DNA from: JAPHSX01 sp050298555
Lineage (GTDB): Bacteria > Pseudomonadota > Gammaproteobacteria > Thiohalomonadales > Thiohalomonadaceae
Length of the DNA: 15,709 bases
Assembly (NCBI GenBank): GCA_050298555.1
Contig: JBNKUL010000014.1
Location: forward strand, 1 to 15,709
Direction of reading: 5' to 3'
Shown here: in pieces, positions 1 to 7,644 of the stretch
Position numbering within the stretch: the first letter of the stretch is position 1
Layout of the letters: every line of letters begins with the position of its first letter
Position numbers and translations under genes: made by a program
Notes under the pieces: model-generated
Database searches by the model: none
What the model was told of the DNA's origin: nothing
What the model saw: only the letters and a program-made list of their open reading frames with translations

Positions 1-1
1 C

Positions 2-118
2 CTACTACAGGCCCTGCCCACATTGGCGGCCGATATGTTGGCCGGTGTGGCGGTCGGAATAGTGGTGATGACGGCGCTGAAGTTGCTAAAGAGGATTTGG
101 CCACGCAAAACCGCCTGA
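2..118 (+). CDS. C-terminal fragment of a membrane protein
   Basis: An open frame enters from the left edge and stops at TGA 116-118, giving 38 residues. It has a hydrophobic helix (about residues 13-27, MLAGVAVGIVVMTAL) followed by a basic tail rich in Lys and Arg (KLLKRIWPRKTA), typical of a final transmembrane helix with a cytoplasmic end. The shape is reminiscent of the end of DUF808/YedI-type membrane proteins, but this fragment is too short to assign. No clear terminator follows. The frame has no internal stop and a plausible membrane composition, so a real gene end is likely. Confidence 0.5.
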   Translation, partial: LLQALPTLAADMLAGVAVGIVVMTALKLLKRIWPRKTA

Positions 119-386
119 AGCGGCGTGATGCCCCTGTTTTATCGATAAACCACTGAATTTGTTGGGATATTATTCTCCCGCCAGCCACCGTGCGCTTCTC
201 CCATCCAGCAACCCGCCCTTTTGGCATGGGATTTCGTCAATCATTACTTCAGTATAGTTATAGACACTTATAAGGAATGTGTTGTAACCTATTGTAAGTT
301 AATGAATTAGAGCGTAGCTTTTGTGAGGGTATTCCGCCGGAAGAGACTCACCCAGTCGAAAGTTGAGGCATAAAGAGGCTAGACAG
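119..386 (+). other. AT-rich intergenic region with promoter-like and hairpin sequence
   Basis: No gene is visible here. The stretch 240-310 is clearly AT-richer than its surroundings and holds several -10-like hexamers (TATAGT at 253-258, TATAAG at 269-274), none with a good -35 at proper spacing. Downstream, GTGAG (323-327) pairs with CTCAC (347-351), with an inner TTCC/GGAA stem (332-335 with 339-342). Any transcript for the gene at 387 would therefore carry a structured 5' leader. Its function is unknown. Confidence 0.35.
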
Positions 387-710
387 ATGCAAAATAATGA
401 AGAAAAAGCTGGTCAGTCAGAAAAGTGGGAACGCTGGGATCGTATCCTGTTCCGCGAGTGGTTGCTGTTCCTGCTCTGTTTCGGCGGCGGCCTGTTCGGT
501 ATTCCCTTCCTCCTCAACGCGGCAAACAGCCAGTTCAATATCAGCGCCTTTTACCAAAGGCTGATTAGCGGCGAACTGCTGCCCTGGCTCGCGTTCCTGA
601 TTCCCTACGGTCTCTACATCGCCGTAAGGCTGTGGCTAAAGCGCGATCGCAGCGCTCAGGCACAACCCAGCAAGCCCGCCTCTGCTGGCGCTAGTGGACC
701 GGCTGCCTGA
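387..710 (+). CDS. Small two-helix membrane protein, unknown function
   Basis: A 107-residue protein of no recognised family. A charged N-terminus (MQNNEEKAGQSEKWERWDR) leads into a first hydrophobic segment at about residues 25-48 (LLFLLCFGGGLFGIPFLL) and a second at about 62-84 (LPWLAFLIPYGLYIAVRLWL). A Lys/Arg patch and a Pro/Ala/Ser-rich tail follow. This predicts an inner-membrane protein with both ends in the cytoplasm. The ATG at 387 is chosen because AGAGG lies about 8 bases upstream; an in-frame TTG at 363 would add eight residues but has no ribosome site. Its last 20 bases overlap the convergent gene at 691-870. Existence is fairly sure, function unknown. Confidence 0.7.
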   Translation: MQNNEEKAGQSEKWERWDRILFREWLLFLLCFGGGLFGIPFLLNAANSQFNISAFYQRLISGELLPWLAFLIPYGLYIAVRLWLKRDRSAQAQPSKPASAGASGPAA

Positions 711-870
711 CGGCCTCCTCCTCCACCGGGGCGGGTTTCAGCGCCAGAAACAGGGTCGCCCCGGCAAACGAATAGAGGACCCTAGCGTCCATCTCCCCCC
801 AGAACCACGGGGCACAGGCCAGGCCCATGGCCACATAGAGCATTGCTCTCTTTAGCGGTGTTCTAAACAT
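691..870 (-). CDS. 59-residue small membrane protein
   Basis: The frame runs ATG (870-868) to TAG (693-691) and encodes 59 residues. It begins MFRTPLKRAM, followed by two hydrophobic stretches (about residues 10-24, MLYVAMGLACAPWFW, and 31-44, VLYSFAGATLFLAL), joined by a short acidic loop (GEMDAR) and ending in an acidic, polar tail. Basic N-terminus, Trp at the membrane border and two-helix layout are typical of real small membrane proteins. GAGAG (881-877) sits six bases before the ATG. The 3' end overlaps the convergent gene at 387-710 by 20 bases. No family recognised; coding status is inferred from composition, ribosome site and frame. Confidence 0.6.
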   Translation of the reverse strand: MFRTPLKRAMLYVAMGLACAPWFWGEMDARVLYSFAGATLFLALKPAPVEEEAVRQPVH

Positions 871-915
871 ACATATCTCTCGTTTTTATCAGTGTTTTTC
901 AGTGTCGAGATATGT
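871..915 (-). promoter_or_regulatory. Hairpin covering the ribosome site of the 59-residue gene
   Basis: On the minus strand ACATATCTC (915-907) is perfectly complementary to GAGATATGT (879-871), which ends directly at the ATG at 870 and contains part of the GAGAG ribosome site. The loop is 27 bases and includes two ACACTGA copies. Six of nine pairs are A-U. It could be an RNA switch such as a thermosensor, or a DNA operator half-site pair; the sequence does not decide. Confidence 0.45.
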
Positions 916-977
916 AACGGCAGCCGCCCTCCCGGACTTTAACGTTTATTTCGAGTGATGAGGATTCTGTGAACCAG

Positions 978-1319
978 TTATGATTTTTTCACAAACTCCG
1001 ACTTCAGCATCATCGCCCCGATACCCGGAACCTTGCAGTCGATGTTGTGATCGCCGTCAACCAGGCGGATGTTCTTCACCTTGGTCCCCACCTTCACCAC
1101 CGATGAACCGCCCTTGAGCTTGAGGTCTTTGATCACCGTCACCGTGTCACCGTCCTGCAGGCGGTTACCGTTGGAATCCATCACCACCAGTCCCTCATCC
1201 GCCGGCTCCGCTCCTGCCTCCTTGCTCCACTCATGGCCGCACTCGGGGCAGACGTACATCGCACCATCTTCATAGGTATATTCGGAGTTGCACTGGGGGC
1301 AGTTGGGCAGCTGAGACAT
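978..1319 (-). CDS. yjdM: YjdM/PhnA-family zinc-ribbon protein
   Basis: A 113-residue protein matching the YjdM (formerly PhnA) family in length and layout. It starts MSQLPNCPQCNSEYTYEDG with two Cys pairs (CPQC at residues 7-10 and CPEC at 24-27) that form an N-terminal zinc ribbon. A small beta domain follows (VVMDSNGNRLQDGDTVTVIK ... GTKVKNIRLVDGDHNIDCKV), ending IGAMMLKSEFVKK. The old link to phosphonoacetate breakdown is not supported for this family in general, and its true role is uncertain. The start is set by AGGAAG about 8 bases upstream of the ATG at 1319; longer in-frame extensions upstream are low-complexity and overlap the divergent gene at 1538. No phn genes are nearby. Confidence 0.9.
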   Translation of the reverse strand: MSQLPNCPQCNSEYTYEDGAMYVCPECGHEWSKEAGAEPADEGLVVMDSNGNRLQDGDTVTVIKDLKLKGGSSVVKVGTKVKNIRLVDGDHNIDCKVPGIGAMMLKSEFVKKS

Positions 1320-1349
1320 GAGAGGCTTCCTGTAGTAAGTGAGGCGCAC

Positions 1350-1355
1350 ACTATA
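1350..1355 (-). promoter_or_regulatory. Possible -10 element for yjdM
   Basis: Read on the minus strand the bases are TATAGT, one mismatch from the sigma-70 -10 consensus, about 30 bases upstream of the yjdM start, giving a short leader. The corresponding -35 is weak. Confidence 0.3.
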
Positions 1356-1537
1356 CAGCCCTGTACGACGTTTCGGAATGAGCATGTAGCCGCTGTAGGG
1401 AGCGCCCCCCCCATAAATGCACTCTATTGACTCGTCCTCAGTAGCCCCACCATCGCTATGACCAAGCTTTAAACTCGGGAATATTGCGCTAGACTCGATA
1501 CGTGATAACTCACTGACCGAGAGAGGAGGTGATGAAA

Positions 1538-1897
1538 ATGTTCCAACCATCCTATGAAATCGGCACTGCCCCACCCAGACCGGCATCCGAGTTCCCCCAT
1601 GCCCCCGAGGGCTGGAGCCTCGCCAGGGCGGCAGAGCTGGCCGCAAGCGAGGGGGTTACCCTGACCGAAGAGCACGTCAAGGCGCTGCTCGATCTGCAGG
1701 ACTACTTTTTCCACCACGAGGAGCGCATCAACCTGCGCGAACTGCACGACGCCCTGGACGAGGAGTTCCATATCGACGGCGGCATAAAACATCTCTATGA
1801 ACTGTTCCCCGGAGGCCCCATTGCTCAGGGGTGCCGAATCGCAGGTCTGGAGGTACCGGCCTACGCCAAGGACGACAACTTCGGCACGGTTATGTAG
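1538..1897 (+). CDS. DsrC/TusE-family sulfur relay-like protein with one cysteine
   Basis: A 119-residue protein of the DsrC/TusE/DsvC family, whose members carry sulfur on C-terminal cysteines in tRNA thiolation or dissimilatory sulfur metabolism. The family core is visible: WSLARAAELAASEGVTLTEEH, then LYELFPGGPIAQGCRIAGL. Only Cys99 is present, at the position of the inner conserved cysteine of DsrC. The usual penultimate cysteine (…GCV end) is absent; the chain instead continues to AYAKDDNFGTVM. It is thus neither a classical DsrC (two Cys) nor a classical TusE (penultimate Cys only). GAGGAGG at 1523-1529 is 8 bases from ATG 1538, which sets the start; GTG 1529 and ATG 1532 are too close. 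Monocistronic, with a terminator right after. No dsr or tus neighbours. Confidence 0.85.
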   Translation: MFQPSYEIGTAPPRPASEFPHAPEGWSLARAAELAASEGVTLTEEHVKALLDLQDYFFHHEERINLRELHDALDEEFHIDGGIKHLYELFPGGPIAQGCRIAGLEVPAYAKDDNFGTVM

Positions 1898-1923
1898 ACA
1901 ACGTATTGATTCAAAGGAAATGA

Positions 1924-1947
1924 GGGCCGATTCGTCGGCCCTTTTTT
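1924..1947 (+). terminator. Rho-independent terminator of the DsrC-like gene
   Basis: GGGCCGA (1924-1930), a TTCG tetraloop, TCGGCCC (1935-1941) and a run of six T (1942-1947). The 7-bp GC-rich stem with a UUCG loop is a textbook strong terminator, 26 bases after the stop codon. Confidence 0.92.
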
Positions 1948-1974
1948 GTGCAACAAATCCCTGCAACCCTTGTA

Positions 1975-2003
1975 TTCCGGCTGGGGTAAACTGGTGCTAT
2001 ACA
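1975..2003 (+). promoter_or_regulatory. Possible extended -10 promoter for the gene at 2059
   Basis: TGC-TATACA (1995-2003) is an extended -10 element about 55 bases before the ATG. The hexamer 17 bases upstream (TTCCGG, 1975-1980) is a poor -35, which an extended -10 can compensate. It lies just after the preceding terminator, where a new promoter is needed. Confidence 0.4.
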
Positions 2004-2058
2004 TTTTCAACGACGGGCCTACAATGCCCGGAAAGCCCTTATCGGCACGGAATCATGC

Positions 2059-2601
2059 ATGGAACAACGGAATAGTCACGACGGCCTGTTGGCCTGGTTA
2101 AAGCGGCTCTATACACAATTACACGCCAAAATAATGCACCAAAGGCTTAATGGTTACCGCCAATACAATCCCGCAACGGGAATGAACCAGGCCCTTGCCC
2201 CACTCGAACGCCATATCACCGATTTAAGCGAACAGGCCGGCTCAAACGAACGGTCAGGCGAGTTGCCCACACATTCGACGCGCAGTTCCGGCCCCAAGGC
2301 CCCACCCTCCGAGGGCACGGGTATTCTTCACGGCCTTACACGCTATTTCCGCCGCCGCTCATCCAGGGTCTCGATACAACCCCACCTTGCCGAGCAGTTG
2401 TGCGACGCAACCCGCCAGCACATCAACACCGCCTTGACCTATGCACGGCAGGGCAACAGGGAGAACGCCCACATCCACCTGAAACTGGCCAACAATGCCC
2501 TGCACATGGCCGAGCACTATATGAGCGAAGAGGAGTTTCAGGACTTCCACTATGAGCTGGAAGCGACCTTTCGGAATCTTGATAAAGAGGTTAACCCGTA
2601 G
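2059..2601 (+). CDS. Hypothetical helical protein
   Basis: A 180-residue protein of no recognised family, with no signal peptide or membrane helix. The first 60 residues are polar and basic (LLAWLKRLYTQLHAKIMHQR). Residues about 60-95 are a low-complexity Ser/Pro/Gly linker. The C-terminal part (about 110-178) is a helical hairpin-like region rich in His and Ala (QHINTALTYARQGNRENAHI, then LKLANNALHMAEHYMSEEEF) that resembles a single TPR-like or four-helix unit. The ATG at 2059 has only a weak ribosome site. It stands between a terminator and the HD-GYP gene, with a 157-base gap to the latter, so co-transcription is possible but unproven. Confidence 0.65.
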   Translation: MEQRNSHDGLLAWLKRLYTQLHAKIMHQRLNGYRQYNPATGMNQALAPLERHITDLSEQAGSNERSGELPTHSTRSSGPKAPPSEGTGILHGLTRYFRRRSSRVSIQPHLAEQLCDATRQHINTALTYARQGNRENAHIHLKLANNALHMAEHYMSEEEFQDFHYELEATFRNLDKEVNP

Positions 2602-2758
2602 CGGCTCTGTGACGTAATTCCGTATCGCCCTGACGAGATTGCAATAATATCTATCTGCATTACGATGAATGGGTATAGCAGCGAGAAGACTGCGTAGGGG
2701 AACAGGCTGCACCTGGTTTGCGCCTTCACCAGGACAAGAAAAACGGGTTACCACACCA

Positions 2759-3943
2759 ATGCACACGGACTACGATAACCTCTTCGAGAACCGCCGCGGC
2801 CAGGCTAACGACCTGAGCGCCGAACAGATGCTGGAGGTGATCTTCCGCTATGTCGGCCGTATCGCCATGGAGAAGGAGCTGAACCAGCTGCTCATCCTGC
2901 TGGCCGACATGGGGCGCGAGATTATCGTCGCCGACCGCTGCGCCGTCTGGCTAGTGGACGATGAGACGCAGGAGCTGTGGACCAAGGTGGCCCATGGCGT
3001 CGACGCCCTGCGCATCCCCGCCGCCAGGGGCTGTGTCGGCCACACGGTCACCAGTGGCGAGCCACTCATTATCAATGACGCCTATGCCGATGCACGCTTT
3101 GACGAGTCGGTAGACAAAGAGACCGGTTACCACACCCACAACATCATCACCCTGCCAATCCACAACAGTGAAGGAAAGGTGTTCGCCGCCTACCAGGCCG
3201 TGAACAAAATGACCGCTGCCGGCAAGTTCACCGAGGCGGATATCAAGCACCTGCAACTCGCCGCTACCTACACCGGCCATGCCCTTGAGGCGGCAATGCT
3301 CCATCACGAGATCGAACACACCCATAAACGCATCATCTACACCCTGGCCGAGGCGGGTGAGACACGCTCCAAAGAGACCGGCAACCACGTCAAGCGGGTC
3401 GCCGAGTATTCACGCATCTTCGCCCTCGCCTACGGCCTCGACCCGCAGGAGGCGGAGCTGCTGAAGATCGCCTCCCCCATGCACGATATCGGCAAGCTGG
3501 GCATACCCGACGCCATCCTTCTCAAGCCGGGACGCCTCGATGTAGAGGAGTTCGAGGTGATGAAGACCCATGCCGCCCTCGGCCACGACATGTTCAGGCA
3601 CTCGAAACGCCCCATCCTGCGCGCCGCCGCCATCATCGCCCATCAGCATCACGAAAAGTGGGATGGCAGTGGCTACCCCCAGGGGCTGAGCGGTGAGGAG
3701 ATCCATATCTACGGGCGCATCACCGCGATAGCCGACGTCTTCGATGCCCTTGGCAGTGAGCGCGTCTACAAAAAGGCCTGGGAGCTCGACCGTATCGTCA
3801 ACCTGTTCAAGGACGAACGCGGCAAGCACTTCGACCCGAGGCTGGTAGACATCTTCCTTGACCAGCTACCGAAACTGCTGAAGATACGCGACGAGTTGCG
3901 TGACATGCTGCCGGATGAGGCGGGCAAGAGTGCCCATAGCTAG
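2759..3943 (+). CDS. GAF and HD-GYP cyclic di-GMP phosphodiesterase
   Basis: A 394-residue cytoplasmic protein. A GAF sensory domain spans about residues 35-180 (ADRCAVWLVDDETQELW, RGCVGHTVTSGEPLIINDAY, ITLPIHNSEGKVFAAYQAVN). An HD-GYP domain spans about 190-370 and hydrolyses c-di-GMP to pGpG or GMP. Its metal-binding and signature residues are intact: HDIGKLGIP with the HD pair at 242-243, HQHHEKWDGSGYP with HH at 296-297 region and GYP at 305-307, and DVFDAL. The usual RPYK is RVYK, a mild change. ATG 2759 starts just before the first domain; an in-frame ATG at 2669 would add 30 residues of unconvincing sequence spanning a 6-bp inverted repeat (2712-2717 with 2728-2733). Neither start has a strong ribosome site. 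A membrane kinase gene follows 252 bases on. Confidence 0.93.
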   Translation: MHTDYDNLFENRRGQANDLSAEQMLEVIFRYVGRIAMEKELNQLLILLADMGREIIVADRCAVWLVDDETQELWTKVAHGVDALRIPAARGCVGHTVTSGEPLIINDAYADARFDESVDKETGYHTHNIITLPIHNSEGKVFAAYQAVNKMTAAGKFTEADIKHLQLAATYTGHALEAAMLHHEIEHTHKRIIYTLAEAGETRSKETGNHVKRVAEYSRIFALAYGLDPQEAELLKIASPMHDIGKLGIPDAILLKPGRLDVEEFEVMKTHAALGHDMFRHSKRPILRAAAIIAHQHHEKWDGSGYPQGLSGEEIHIYGRITAIADVFDALGSERVYKKAWELDRIVNLFKDERGKHFDPRLVDIFLDQLPKLLKIRDELRDMLPDEAGKSAHS

Positions 3944-4195
3944 AGCGGTATGAGCCCATTGAGGCTCTCTCTGATTATGTTCTGGGCGTGACCGGTAGAC
4001 TTGAAATGCACTGCTTATCTATCCATGATCAACAGATGTCTAGTGATACTGAGCCTCTCCATTCCTCTCATATAGTATGGGCATAGGCGTTTCCGCCTCA
4101 GTCAATAGACACTGGGTACTTGTTTGATAAAGACGCCCACTGACGACACACGCTTTTCTGGCCATCCAGTCAGAAAAGCAGGAGTAGAGATAACT

Positions 4196-6019
4196 GTGGC
4201 AAAGGCAATACATGGATACTGGGATCAGAGACTGACACAACTCAGTCGTAGCGTCATCGATGAGTTGAACCTTGTCGCAGACCGGGACTTTGCCAAGCGT
4301 TCAATCCCCGGCTCAATCATCATTCTCGTCGCCTACCTGGTCTGTAGCCTGTTTACCGATATCGACAGTGACAGGCCGCAACTCTACTACCTGCTGCTGT
4401 TACTGCTTGCAGCCAGTGCCGCATCACGCCTGTTTATCCTGCGTGCCCTGAAGTACAAAACGGCGGAGACCATCGCCAGCTGGGAGAGGGTCTTTTCCGT
4501 GGCGGTTATGGTCACCTCGGTTAGCTGGGGCATATTCATCTCCGTCTACTACCTGCAGTATGGCGTCACCACCGAATCGGTGGTGATCCTGCTAATGACC
4601 GTCGGAATCGCCGGCGGTGCCGCCGTTGCCACCTTTATCTGGAAACGCCTTTGCCAGACCTATCTTGCGGTATTGCTTCTCATCCCGGCCGTCACCATTC
4701 TGAGCACACACGCCTCCCCCATTGCCTATGCCCTGGACTTCTCCCTCGTCGTCTACTACCTATTCCTCTACTTTCAAATTGAGCGTTCCAATGGCGAATA
4801 CTGGGATGCGCTAATCAACACCAAACTACTGGAACTGCAGACTGAAGAGTTGGCCGCGGCAAAACAAAATGCCGAAAATGCCAATAGCGCCAAATCCAGT
4901 TTCCTTGCCAACATGAGCCATGAGCTGCGTACCCCATTGAACGCCATACTGGGGTTCTCACAAATCATGCAGGACGATGAGACCCTCGACGCCTCACACC
5001 GAGACCACGTCAGGGAGATCAACCTTGCCGGCGACCACCTGCTCAACCTAATCAACCAGATCCTGGACCTGTCCAAAATTGAGGAGGGACACCTACAGCT
5101 GGAAAGCCGCAGCTTTGACCTGCCAGCGACCTTGCGGGAGATAGAAAATATCCTGTTGCCCTCAGCACAAGCCAAAGGGGTAGAGCTGAAGGTGGAGATC
5201 GCCGCAGACTGTCCTCGCCATGTTATCGGCGATGAGTTGCGGCTGAAGCAGGTGCTGATGAACCTCGTCGGTAATGCCGTTAAGTTTTCCCGTGACGGTG
5301 AGGTCAAGGTTCAGGTAACGCCGCAGGAGACGGGGCACTATCAGTTCCTGGTACAGGACAACGGCATTGGCATTGACCCCGAGGTGCTGCCCACACTATT
5401 TAAGCCCTTTACCCAGGCCGATATCTCCACCACACGGAAATATGGCGGCACGGGACTGGGGCTGACGATAAGCCGAGAGCTGGTCAAGGCCATGGGAGGA
5501 GAGATCGAGGTCGAGAGTACGCTGGGAGAGGGTGCCCGCTTCTGGTTCCGTATACCGCTGCCCATTGCTGAAGAGAGTGACGCCAACCTTGAGGTCCCGG
5601 CCACTCCAGTGAAAGAGAGCGCCGAGGTTTCATCCACCCCAGTCAAAAGCGCCCATATCCTGCTGGTGGAAGACAACCGGGTAAATCAGATGGTGGCAAA
5701 AAAGATATTGGAAACAATGGGACTGCACGTCACCACCGCAGCCAATGGTGCCGAGGCACTTGAACACCAGGGCAACTCATACGACCTGATCTTTATGGAC
5801 ATGCAAATGCCAGTCATGGACGGCTACGAGGCGACCCGAAAAATACGTGAAAGTGAAAGCGGTACAGGGCAACACCGCACCATCGTCGCCATGACCGCAA
5901 ATGCCATGGCCGGTGATCGGCAGCGCTGCCTCGAAGCAGGCATGGACGACTACATCTCCAAACCACTGAAGGTCGACGAGTTGAAGAGGTTAATCGCAAA
6001 GTGGCTACAAGCTGATTAG
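4196..6019 (+). CDS. Membrane hybrid histidine kinase with receiver domain
   Basis: A 607-residue sensor kinase. About residues 36-195 hold six hydrophobic segments, a membrane sensor with no obvious periplasmic domain and no named family. A short coiled coil (LLELQTEELAAAKQNAENAN) leads to the HisKA domain with phospho-accepting His242 in FLANMSHELRTPLNAI. The ATPase domain (about 345-470) shows the N box (LMNLVGNAVKFS), DNGIGID, and GGTGLGL. After a Pro/Val linker a receiver domain (about 490-605) carries the acidic pair VEDN, phospho-acceptor Asp535 (IFMDMQMPVMDGYEA) and Lys in YISKPL. No HPt domain or partner regulator is in the window, so the output is unknown. GTG 4196 is preferred because AGGAG (4180-4184) lies 11 bases upstream; a TTG at 4124 would add 24 residues without a ribosome site. 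Confidence 0.92.
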   Translation: MAKAIHGYWDQRLTQLSRSVIDELNLVADRDFAKRSIPGSIIILVAYLVCSLFTDIDSDRPQLYYLLLLLLAASAASRLFILRALKYKTAETIASWERVFSVAVMVTSVSWGIFISVYYLQYGVTTESVVILLMTVGIAGGAAVATFIWKRLCQTYLAVLLLIPAVTILSTHASPIAYALDFSLVVYYLFLYFQIERSNGEYWDALINTKLLELQTEELAAAKQNAENANSAKSSFLANMSHELRTPLNAILGFSQIMQDDETLDASHRDHVREINLAGDHLLNLINQILDLSKIEEGHLQLESRSFDLPATLREIENILLPSAQAKGVELKVEIAADCPRHVIGDELRLKQVLMNLVGNAVKFSRDGEVKVQVTPQETGHYQFLVQDNGIGIDPEVLPTLFKPFTQADISTTRKYGGTGLGLTISRELVKAMGGEIEVESTLGEGARFWFRIPLPIAEESDANLEVPATPVKESAEVSSTPVKSAHILLVEDNRVNQMVAKKILETMGLHVTTAANGAEALEHQGNSYDLIFMDMQMPVMDGYEATRKIRESESGTGQHRTIVAMTANAMAGDRQRCLEAGMDDYISKPLKVDELKRLIAKWLQAD

Positions 6020-6116
6020 GCCCCATTCTCGACACCGGCAGGCTCATCGCCCCTCCTTGAGCTATATTTAGCAATCATTGCCTCCTGCCTCAGCACATTC
6101 ACAGGGGAGATTAATC

Positions 6117-7625
6117 ATGAGCCGTCATCCCATTTCTGCATATCCATCACTCCTTCTCAGCGGCATCGCGATCACGGCAAGCCTGCTACTGCCCACAGAC
6201 ACTATCGCCGCCCCCACCAGGCTAAGCAGCGAAAAGGCGCGCATTGTCGAGCACTGGAATGCGGCACGCCGCGCCGCCGCAATCCCGCGCGACCTGCTCA
6301 TCGACAGGCGCGGCCTGGGGTACCTGCGCCTGCCGGACGGCAGCTTCCAGCCCTACGGCCACCAGGTGGCCGCCGAAAAGCGTGCGCCACTCGGTGATGC
6401 CCAACCGATGGTGAAACCGGGTACCATCAAAGACACCACCCCACCCGAGATCACCGCCCTGGACCCCGCCAACGGCGCGGTGATCGGGAGTGCTCATACC
6501 TTCGCCGCCACCATCACCGATGAGAGCGGCATTAAGTCCGTTACCTTCACCATCCGCTATCCGGACGGCGTTACCACACAGCAGTTCACCCCGACCCTGA
6601 GCAGTGCGGACAACTGGAGCATTGCCCTGCAGGGCTTCACCGACAGCAGCGACTGGGCCTGGTGGGTTGATGCGAAGGACAGCTCCGGCGGACGCGGCAA
6701 CACGGCCACCTCCGACATCCTCGGCTTTAGCGTCGACACCGGTAGCAGTGGCGGCGGCGATCCCGGTAGTGGCGATACCATCACCAATGCCGCCTGGAGC
6801 GATGGAGGTGAGATACAGAGTGCCGCCGGGCGTATCTACTTCGAGATGCCGGCGAACAAGAAACGCAAGGGACCGTGGAGCGGCTACGTCTGTTCCGGCA
6901 CCGTGGTACAGGACGGCACCAGCGGCCGCTCGATTGTGCTGACCGCGGCCCACTGCATCTACGACGATATCAACAAGGCCTTTGCCCGTAACGTACTGTT
7001 CATCCCCGACCAGGCAGGTACCAGCGGCAGCGCCACTGACCTGAACTGCGATAATGACCCACTCGGCTGCTGGCTACCGAGCTTCGGCGTGGTCGACCGA
7101 GACTGGACCACGCGAACCTTCCCCGACAATATCGCCTGGGACTACGCCTTCTACGTGGTTGACGACAGCGGCGCCCATGCCGGTACGGATAGCGCCGGCA
7201 CGGTACTCGATAGCGCGACCGCCCCCCAGCCGCTGAGCTTTAGCGTCCCCTTCACCAACGACGGCGTGCCCGGTGCCGATAGCATCGACTTCACCCACGC
7301 CCTGGGCTACTCCTACAGCGCCGACCCCAACTTTATGTACTGTGCCGAGGACATGACCGAAAACGGCCAGTACAACTGGTGGCTGGCCAGCTGTGGCCTC
7401 TCAGGCGGCGCCTCCGGCGGCCCCTGGATCCAGCCGATGGATACCGCGGCAGGCAGCGGCCCGGTGATCTCGGTCAACTCCTGGGGCTACACCACCGAGC
7501 CCGGCATGGCCGGCCCCAAACTGATAGGCAGCACCGAGTGCCTCTTCACCATGGCGAAAAGTACGGCGTGGTCGGCGGTGTCTGGTGTTGATGGGGAGGC
7601 GGGAGTGGCGGCGAGTTGTCCGTAG
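6117..7625 (+). CDS. Secreted trypsin-like serine protease with Ig-like domain
   Basis: A 502-residue exported protein. A signal peptide (basic start MSRHP, hydrophobic core LLLSGIAITASLLL) probably ends near Ala31. A beta-rich Ig-like domain follows at about 105-205 (DTTPPEITALDPANGAVIG, FAATITDESGIKSVTFTIRY), then a Gly/Ser/Asp linker (SSGGGDPGSGD). The peptidase domain of the chymotrypsin/V8 type spans about 220-500. The catalytic triad is readable as His279 (VLTAAHC), Asp342 (IAWDYAFYVVDD) and Ser433 (SGGASGGPW), where GASGG replaces the usual GDSGG. Cysteines flank these sites, fitting disulfides in the periplasm or outside. ATG 6117 follows GGGGAGA by about 7 bases and removes a poor 13-residue extension. 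The substrate is unknown. It is convergent with trpE across a shared terminator. Confidence 0.92.
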   Translation: MSRHPISAYPSLLLSGIAITASLLLPTDTIAAPTRLSSEKARIVEHWNAARRAAAIPRDLLIDRRGLGYLRLPDGSFQPYGHQVAAEKRAPLGDAQPMVKPGTIKDTTPPEITALDPANGAVIGSAHTFAATITDESGIKSVTFTIRYPDGVTTQQFTPTLSSADNWSIALQGFTDSSDWAWWVDAKDSSGGRGNTATSDILGFSVDTGSSGGGDPGSGDTITNAAWSDGGEIQSAAGRIYFEMPANKKRKGPWSGYVCSGTVVQDGTSGRSIVLTAAHCIYDDINKAFARNVLFIPDQAGTSGSATDLNCDNDPLGCWLPSFGVVDRDWTTRTFPDNIAWDYAFYVVDDSGAHAGTDSAGTVLDSATAPQPLSFSVPFTNDGVPGADSIDFTHALGYSYSADPNFMYCAEDMTENGQYNWWLASCGLSGGASGGPWIQPMDTAAGSGPVISVNSWGYTTEPGMAGPKLIGSTECLFTMAKSTAWSAVSGVDGEAGVAASCP

Positions 7626-7644
7626 GGTAAAACTCGCAGGCCTT

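Noticed and set aside
138..149. 12-bp palindrome TTTATCGATAAA
   Set aside because: Palindromes of this length are expected a few times by chance in 15.7 kb, and no paired copy or promoter context supports an operator.
331..386. Faint likeness to the core of a class I c-di-GMP riboswitch (CGAAAG loop, GGC-AAAG-GGCTAGA)
   Set aside because: The conserved GCAAAG and the tetraloop-receptor second stem are missing, and the start codon follows at once, leaving no room for a full aptamer or expression platform.
1320..1646. Upstream extension of yjdM to about 222 residues
   Set aside because: The extension is unlike the family, overlaps the divergent DsrC-like gene, and a good ribosome site marks the ATG at 1319.
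3952..3967. GAGCC/GGCTC hairpin after the HD-GYP gene as a terminator
   Set aside because: Only five pairs and no T-tract follow; too weak to call.
4071..4076. TATAGT as the -10 of the hybrid kinase promoter
   Set aside because: No acceptable -35 at 16-18 bases and no extended -10; one hexamer alone is not enough.
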